A stretch of DNA of 64,000 bases from Gnetum montanum (lineage: Eukaryota; Streptophyta; Gnetopsida; Gnetales; Gnetaceae): NCBI GenBank assembly GCA_015680685.1, contig MNCI01028438.1:135663-199662 (forward strand), in the 5' to 3' direction. The translations under genes were made by a program, and so were the position numbers. This document shows positions 57,977 through 64,000 of the stretch, one piece after another. Below the pieces are notes generated by a model. The model was not told the DNA's origin. It ran no database searches and saw nothing but the letters and a program-made list of their open reading frames with translations. Within the stretch, counting starts at the first letter, position 1. Each line of letters starts with the position of its first letter.

Positions 57977-60835
57977 ATGGCACTAAAACCTAAATGCTTG
58001 CAAGAAGGAGAACCATCTCATCCAAGGGATAATTGGCCTAGAACTAGAAGAGGCCAGCAAGAACAAGTCCAAGAACCATCAAAGGTAACCCATGCAATCA
58101 AACCTCTTCATGAGGAGCCCGAAGTAGAATCTATTCGATAGTTTCTAGAAAAAGAAGTGCCTACAGAATAATCACAATGAGGAGAAGTGTCTGGACCTAT
58201 GCCAAGGCTTGAAGTCACTTTGACTCAAGCCTACCTTGATATTATCAGGTCTTGAGAAATCCAATGATCAGTCCTTTAGGAGATCAACTTCAAGCCATTC
58301 CTTAAGAAAGCTCTAGCATATGTCAAAACTCAACTGCAAACCTCTCCCATGTGGCCAATAATTACATCTAGTGGGGAATGGTACATGGGAGAGACATACT
58401 TCTTCTAGAATAATTGAAGGCCGAGGTCCATAGTTAAGATTAAGGACATTAATGTGTCCTACTCGGCCAAAGCTATCGCACAAGCACTTGCATTGCCTAA
58501 CACTCAAACACAGTTGGTGGAACTATCAACGCAAGGTGATCCTGAGGCCAAGAAGGAGTAGACCCAACAATGCTATGAGGTTAATTGTAAGAAGTATGGT
58601 GCACTCACACTGGCAAAGTGCATCTAGTTCAAAATTGTGGCCTATCACCTCAACCCAACAATGAGGCCAACTAAGGTGACTATCTTCTCTGCCTGAGCAT
58701 GCACTACTCTAAGCAAGAAATTTCCCATCAACCTTTCACAATTTCTCTACTTGGAGATTGAGAAGTATTTCAAAGAAAACAAACATGGAAGAAAAACCAT
58801 GTCATTTCCACGCCTCATCCAAAAACATTGCAAAAGAGCAGGAATTGTTCGCTACTCCAAGGATACACTCAGGCATACTCCTTTGGCCTCATGGTTTGAG
58901 ATCATGAAAAAGAATACACCAACAATGACCCAAGAAGAGGAGCAACTACCACCACCACTTACTCAAGAAACAACACCAGAGGCCTGCACAGCCATTAAGC
59001 ACTTGTGAAAAATCCAAGATCAACTCTTAAGTGAACAAGAGCAATGTGCAAGAATAAGTGGAGCAAATCCATCTATATACTGACAAGCAATGAGTTACCT
59101 AAATGAGGTGGCCTGAACAGTTAGCTAGATGGAGAGGGGTGGACCAATTTTCTCTGCCCAACGAACATAATTTCTTGCAAGATCATATCCCAATGCTTGG
59201 GAGGTGACAGTGTCATTATCTCAACACCATTTATTCCCAAAAATCTTTGGGAATGCTACCACCTTCTCAATGCATTTGGAGGAAGGTGAAGGAACAACTG
59301 TCTTGGTGATGCAACACTAAGGGCAAGAGACAATGGCTGAGGTTGTTGCTAACCATGTCACTGAAGCACTAAATGCACCCACAACATCTGTATCAAATGT
59401 ATCTACACTTCAAAACATGTAGATGTCCGTAGGCAGGGTCAACAGAAAGTTAAACATAGCCTAGCATGAAGAATTGCTAGAATGACTAGTGGAAACTAAG
59501 CAACTAATTCCAGATATCTTTGATTTTCTAGAAGACATCATTGCAACCTAGTCAAAGCTACTAAATGCAAAGGGAAAATGCATCATTTTGGAGGGGCAAC
59601 TCAAAATGGCTCAAGAATGAAATCAACACTTAGCTGCAGAGGTTGCTAAACTATGTGCGCAACTGGTTGATCTTACGATCCTTAATCCAATAGTAACAAG
59701 AGATGAAGCTTTCAAATAGCTTCAAGAATAATTCTAGAAGGCTGAGGAGGAGGCAATAATGACCATCTTCAACTAATCCATATCTAAAGCAAAAACGTAC
59801 TCAATTCAAAAGGACTTGGCATAGATGCATCAGGAGAATGAGACCCTGACTTCACAAAATCATTGTCTATGCAATGTTGATGCTAAAAAGGACCAAATGC
59901 AAGAATTTATTCATTAACACCAGGAGTAGCTTGCTAGTGTAAACACTAAATTGAGAAGATTGGTCATAGAAAATTGAAATCTATCAATGGAGAAAGTGCA
60001 TGCCTTACACCAAAATTTTTCCATCGTGATGATTTCTTGGAATTATGAGGCCCTCAAGCTCGAAAAAGTGAAGAATTACTACAAAGACTAGGTTCCCTTG
60101 TAGAAGGAATTCAATGAAAAATACATTCAGATGACAAAGGAAAAAATGAATGAAGCCCTCTAGTAACTTCAACAAGGAAGAGAAGTATAGAAACCCACCG
60201 TTGATGGGATCAATGCCTACAAGAAAGAAAATATCCACTTAAAGGAGTTGCAAATCAAAGAGATGAAAAAATATATGGAGTTAGCCAATTTCTAATACAC
60301 AAACCTAGCAATGTTGACTACAGGATTACTAAGGTCAGAGTTAGAAATGTAAGTGGCTAGCTCATATATGTTATATGAGGTTGAGTTCAAGCACCACAAA
60401 GACACCAAGCAGAAGCTTGAGACTACAAATGTTGAACTCAAGGTTCTCAAAGCATGGTTCAGAGATCAACAATCAATCACTAGGAACCTCACCAAATGGA
60501 TGAATGACTACCAAGTGTTGAAGGACATAGTCAAGGCATTCAACATTGAATGCAAATAGTTCGCTGCCTAGTTCATCAATGTAAAGGAGTTGTTTCTAGC
60601 AATCCCATGTCCTTGGGACGTACCCATTCTAACCCACATTAGTGAAGATTCATGGACAGTGCATGATCCTAGAAGTAAGAAGGAGAAAATGAAAGCACTA
60701 CTAAATTCTTTCTGCCTCCCACCTAAAGTTGCAGTAGCAATAGGACAACTGAAACCACCTCAACTGTTGCTCATGCATGAAGTCAGTGAAGGTCCCTTGG
60801 AACCTTAGGAGCCACTACTACCTAGTATCATTTAA
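57977..60835 (+). pseudogene. E6 ORF3, transposase_32-like accessory protein
   Basis: About 950 codons in a single frame from ATG 57977 to TAA 60833-60835, with many TAG/TAA stops but no net frameshift. Start MALKPKCLQEGEPSHPRDNW. A domain at about residues 95-290 (FKPFLKKALAYVKTQLQTSP, GEWYMGETYFF, LTLAKCIQFKIVAYHLNPTM, FPRLIQKHCKRAGIVRYSKD) resembles the putative plant transposon protein domain reported in Athila elements (identified from memory). Residues about 470-860 are Glu/Lys/Gln-rich and probably coiled coil. The C-terminus (MFLAIPCPWDVP, WTVHDPRSKKEKMKALLN) is conserved in E3 and E7. No signal peptide or membrane segment is evident, so it does not look like an envelope protein. Function unknown. 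Confidence 0.78.
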
Positions 60836-61072
60836 TTTTCTCCACCACACTCCATGTCGTCAAGGAACATGTTGTCCAATTGTGAAGATTCATGTCATGG
60901 TGTTTAATTTTGTGTCCTGAACACCACCATTTTTTGTAATGTGTTGATCCATACACTCGGGCACTCCATTTTTTATTAAGGTTGGTCAATCTATTTTGTT
61001 TTTAAAAGGTTAGTTGATAATCTCATACCTTCCCAATTTTGTAAAGAACTTAAGGAAACTTTTTCATTCAGT

Positions 61073-61082
61073 TGTGGGGATA
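61073..61082 (+). other. E6 polypurine tract
   Basis: TGTGGGGATA directly before the 3' LTR start TGATGAGTC. Confidence 0.75.
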
Positions 61083-61898
61083 TGATGAGTCATAGTTCTG
61101 TCAACTACATTAATAAGACTTCATCAATGTGGCCTCATTGACTGGGTCTTATTAATGAGACCTAGTTGATGCATCATATCATGTGTCAATGTGGCCCCAT
61201 CAACATAGTGTCTATAATCAACTATAAATATGCATCTACTAGCCACATTTATGGCAATAGAGATTGTAGTTATAGCAAAGATTTTGCAATTTTTCAATTT
61301 GAAAGTTAGAATTTTCCTCCTGAGTGCCCACAACAGGAGTTATTGAGTGTACGAATCTTTATTTGAACATTGTTGTACTTGAGCACACTAATGTGTGTGG
61401 CAATAATGATAAGATTTTTGATAAACCATACAACACTTTGGATAGATTAAATATTTTATTCATGCATTTAATGTTTTCAATTATTTATTTAATATTTCTA
61501 GTAATTAAGTTAATGAAGCAATTAAGCAAGATAGATTAAACACATAAGTATGACCACTTCAAGCGTAACATGTATTCGCTTGGTAATTTCAACATCATTA
61601 TTGCTTGGTATATCCAATAGCGTAGTGCTTGGTTGCCTAGCAATGGATACATGGGTTTAGGACATGTACAGAAAGTGGGACCAGATGTTTATGTTAGGAC
61701 TAGTCAAATGTTAGTTGATTACTTAGTTTAAATTAGTTAATCCAATCACTTTTATCTCCATTTGAACATCAAACCATAAAAATAAAAAAAATGATAAAAA
61801 TTAGATGCCTCAATTACACTTAACCATACTAGTGTACATCACGAGTGTAATTGGGAAGACATCGATTAACCTTAAGGCAAGATAAACTTCCTAGAAGA
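61083..61898 (+). repeat. E6 3' LTR (3' end missing)
   Basis: Starts TGATGAGTCATAG, array of TCATCAATG/GATGCATCAT units, TATAAATA at 61223-61230. Breaks at an N (61899), about 100 bp short of the expected end. Confidence 0.87.
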
Positions 61899-61899
61899 N

Positions 61900-62100
61900 A
61901 TGATTCAGTCAAATTCTATGGATTTTATCATTTCCAGTGCACTAGTCTTCTAGGAAGTTTATCTTGCCTTAAGGTTAATCGATGTCTTCCCAATTACACT
62001 CGTGATGTACACTAGTATGGTTAAGTGTAATTGAGGCATCTAATTTTTATCATTTTTTTTATTTTTATGGTTTGATGTTCAAATGGAGATAAAAGTGATT
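61900..62100. other. Inverted patch between two Ns, probable assembly artefact
   Basis: 201 bp flanked by single Ns (61899, 62101). Its last about 157 bp are, by eye, a perfect reverse complement of 61741-61897. Its first about 44 bp are the reverse complement of the expected continuation of the E6 3' LTR (compare 42401-42460). Perfect identity in a region where sister LTRs differ widely suggests the same molecule placed twice in opposite orientation. Confidence 0.75.
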
Positions 62101-62101
62101 N

Positions 62102-62729
62102 ACATTATTTAACTAATTAACAATAGAAAGTAAAGTCTAAACTAACCTACATGCAATGAGTATCCATTTATAATCTTCTGTACACACCTTAGACTTTGTG
62201 CAACTATCGCTGGGATTACCAAGGATACCATTATCAGGTGTACCAAACAATAACACTACTAAGTTACCAAGTAATTACACTTAAGCACTTGTGATTAGTC
62301 ATACTCATTTCATGTAATGAAAAAAACAATAAAGAATAATAAATGATATTCATTAACTAAGGAAAATAGTAAGCATTTAAGTAATTAACAATAATAAAGC
62401 TAAGTGGACACTACAATGATGGAAGTAATCTTGATCTTTATTGTCGAACATGTAACATGTCCAAGTATGTCATACTCAAATAAGGATGTTGTATAATCAC
62501 TTAACATCACACTATGGGCATGCACTGGAAACAAGCTAACAAAACTTCTCTATGTCTACATCTAAAATCTATAAAAATCTATATCCAAACCATGCATTCC
62601 AAGTGTTGTATTTATAGGCTAGCATAGATGAGGAAGTATCGGATCCTCGACATAAGAGGTTATGCCCCAATATTGGATACCCAATAACATGGCTTCAATA
62701 TCAGAGCCCTACCAAAACACGACTCATCA
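62102..62729 (-). repeat. E7 3' LTR, left part missing
   Basis: Begins inside the R/U5 zone after the N and ends CGACTCATCA. Has the tandem ATTACCAAG/TACCAAACAATAACACTAC motif (62205-62275) and a U3 array with CCAATATTGGATACCCAATA and GGATCC/TATGCC units (62635-62715). Confidence 0.82.
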
Positions 62730-62744
62730 TACCCCCCATGACTG
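62730..62744 (-). other. E7 polypurine tract
   Basis: The minus strand reads CAGTCATGGGGGGTA directly before the LTR start. Confidence 0.85.
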
Positions 62745-62919
62745 GATGAAAACTTGTCCTTGTGTTATACAAAATGAGGAACAAATCCTTTACAAAATAT
62801 TGGGAAGGTGTGGGATTATTGACTAACTCTAACAAACACACAAACTGACTCTTTCATGCCACAATGGTGTTTAATAAAACAAATGAACACAACATGAAAA
62901 AATAACAAAATTGGGAAAG

Positions 62920-64000
62920 CTATGTAGTTCCCAAAGGTGGTGGCTCTTCCATTGGTCTCTTCCCTTTGTTGTTAGCATTCTAAAATTTATAATGATCTAG
63001 AATCTGCAACTTCTCCTTCTCCATTCTTGGGTCATGCACCATCTGGGTTGATAATTCAATGTGTGCTGGAGTTGGTACATTCCATAGATATGGAAGCTAC
63101 AAAAACATCTAATTGGCTTTCATGTACCATGCCATGAACTACCTCCATTCCTCCTCAAAATCCTTGGTCTTTTCTCTTAATTCATGATAATTTTTTAGTC
63201 TCCTAGCTAGGTCTAAAGGTACATCTCTTTGCCCATGTTATCAAACCTTAATTTTTTCTAGTTCCAATTTTTCCATGTGGAGTTTCTATAGAACATATTT
63301 CATATCTACAAACTCTTTCTCATATAAAGCATAGGTGGCTGCTATTCCAATTCATTGCTAAACTGACTTGCTATTAACATGACAAGGTTAGCATAATAAA
63401 GGTTAGCTAATGCCATGTACTCCTTCAAATTCCCAATCTGCAGGTTCTTATTTCTCACTTCTACTTGGTGGACTAGGGCGTAGCTATCCAAGATGGACTA
63501 TTAGTCAAGGTTTTATGCTAACATGGAATTGATGCAAGCGTTTACCATCCAAATTTCTTTTCCATTAATTTGCTTGTACATACCAATCTGGTCTTGGAAG
63601 TGCTCTTCCAAATTCTTGTGCTTTTTTATCTCATTCTACCACGTGCTTATCTCAATTATAGACTTCTAACATATAGCACCTACCTCCTCCATTAAGAGGA
63701 TTTTGTTCTCTTTGGTCAATCTACTTATGTCTTAGTTAACCCTCAGCAGTTGCTCCCTCAATTAGTGGATACTCTTCTCCAAGATGTTTTTTTACCTTTC
63801 AATGTTGGTCAACCTTGCATTGTCAGTAGCAAGCTGCTTGTTTTTCTCCTAAGTAAGGGTTAGTTCCTTTGCATGAGCATATGCTTAGGCTTCAATGGCT
63901 AAGGCATTTCAAATCACTTTTTCCTTTTCCTATTCAGCTACTTTATTCTACTTAATTAATTGGCCTAGTTTCTCTATTCAAAACTACTTCAACTAGTCAG
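62920..64000 (-). pseudogene. E7 ORF3, C-terminal part
   Basis: Minus-strand relic of the same accessory ORF as in E3 and E6. The C-terminus reads ANQMFLQLPYLWNVPTPAH, MVHDPRMEKEKLQI, NNKGKRPMEEPPPLGTT, then TAG at 62920-62922. The end (KGKRPMEEP) is closest to E3 (KGKKPMEEP). Upstream the sequence is Leu/Glu/Lys-rich with many stops, consistent with the coiled-coil part. The N-terminal domain is beyond the edge. Confidence 0.75.

Larger units (their letters stand above)
41641..61898 (+). mobile_element. E6: full-coding Athila-like element, split by E8
   Basis: Plus-strand element with 5' LTR, primer site, gag, protease, RT, RNase H, integrase, long spacer, ORF3 and 3' LTR. Without E8 (7,141 bp plus duplication) it is about 13.1 kb. 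It is the only copy here with all pol domains and is the best model for the autonomous partner of E3, E4 and E8. Many stops make it inactive now. Confidence 0.88.
62102..64000 (-). mobile_element. E7: Athila-like element, 3' part (runs off the right edge)
   Basis: Minus-strand element: partial 3' LTR, polypurine tract, ORF3. Its upstream part is outside the window. Confidence 0.82.

Noticed and set aside
57977-60835. ORF3 as an envelope-like gene
   Set aside because: No signal peptide or membrane-spanning segment is visible, and the region looks coiled-coil and transposase_32-like.
19976-64000. E4 and E7 as two halves of one element around E6
   Set aside because: Both show a 3' LTR with polypurine tract in the same orientation, so they are two separate copies.
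1-64000. tRNA, rRNA or other RNA genes
   Set aside because: No cloverleaf, rRNA core or snRNA-like sequence was recognised by eye; tRNA-like matches are only the primer binding sites.

Overview
The window is repeat DNA from a large, heavily methylated plant genome. I found no host gene, rRNA, tRNA or CRISPR array. It consists of old LTR retrotransposons nested inside one another, plus one LINE fragment. Most coding relics keep their frame but carry TAG/TAA (and some TGA) stops where CAG/CAA (or CGA) is expected, the usual mark of C-to-T decay of methylated DNA. A seed plant with a big genome, possibly a gymnosperm, fits; the species cannot be told from the sequence.

Two Ty3/Gypsy lineages are present. 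(1) An Athila-like family with LTRs of about 0.8-1.0 kb, TGATGAG-type LTR ends, a TTGGCGCCATTGCTGGGGA-like primer binding site and a CATGGGGGTA-type polypurine tract. Copies: E1 (1-2047, -), E2 (2048-5335, -), E3 (5336-15818, +), E4 (19976-41297, -, interrupted), E6 (41641-61898, +, interrupted; the only copy with gag-pro-RT-RNaseH-INT plus a third ORF), E8 (46290-53430, -) and E7 (62102-64000, -). (2) One Tat/Ogre-like element, E5 (20356-37686, -, 17.3 kb), with gag-pro, RT, two RNase H domains and an integrase. A spliced gene lies antisense between its PRO and RT. A LINE RT relic lies at about 17.4-19.6 kb (-).

Nesting: E1 lies in E2, and E2 in the 5' LTR of E3. E5 lies in the 3' LTR of E4 (target duplication CCAAG). 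E8 lies in the RT gene of E6 (target duplication GCAAC). E6 abuts the truncated E4. At 61899-62101 a segment bounded by two single Ns is a perfect inverted copy of the preceding LTR and looks like an assembly artefact.

Most interesting: in both lineages the LTR promoter and the promoter of an accessory gene share the same element-specific array of short, mostly palindromic motifs next to a TATA box. In E5 this is GCGTATACGC, in the LTRs, the leader and around the start of the antisense gene. In E3 and E6 it is GATAT-type and GATGCATC/TCATCAATG-type motifs, in the LTR U3 and again about 470 bp upstream of ORF3. The E5 antisense gene has eight exons and an FCP1-like HAD phosphatase fold whose catalytic motifs are lost. 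I propose, as inference, that such accessory proteins are element-specific regulators that recognise these arrays, comparable in logic to plant transposon anti-silencing factors. E3, E4 and E8 share one pol-deletion junction, so they form a non-autonomous lineage that must depend on partners such as E6.
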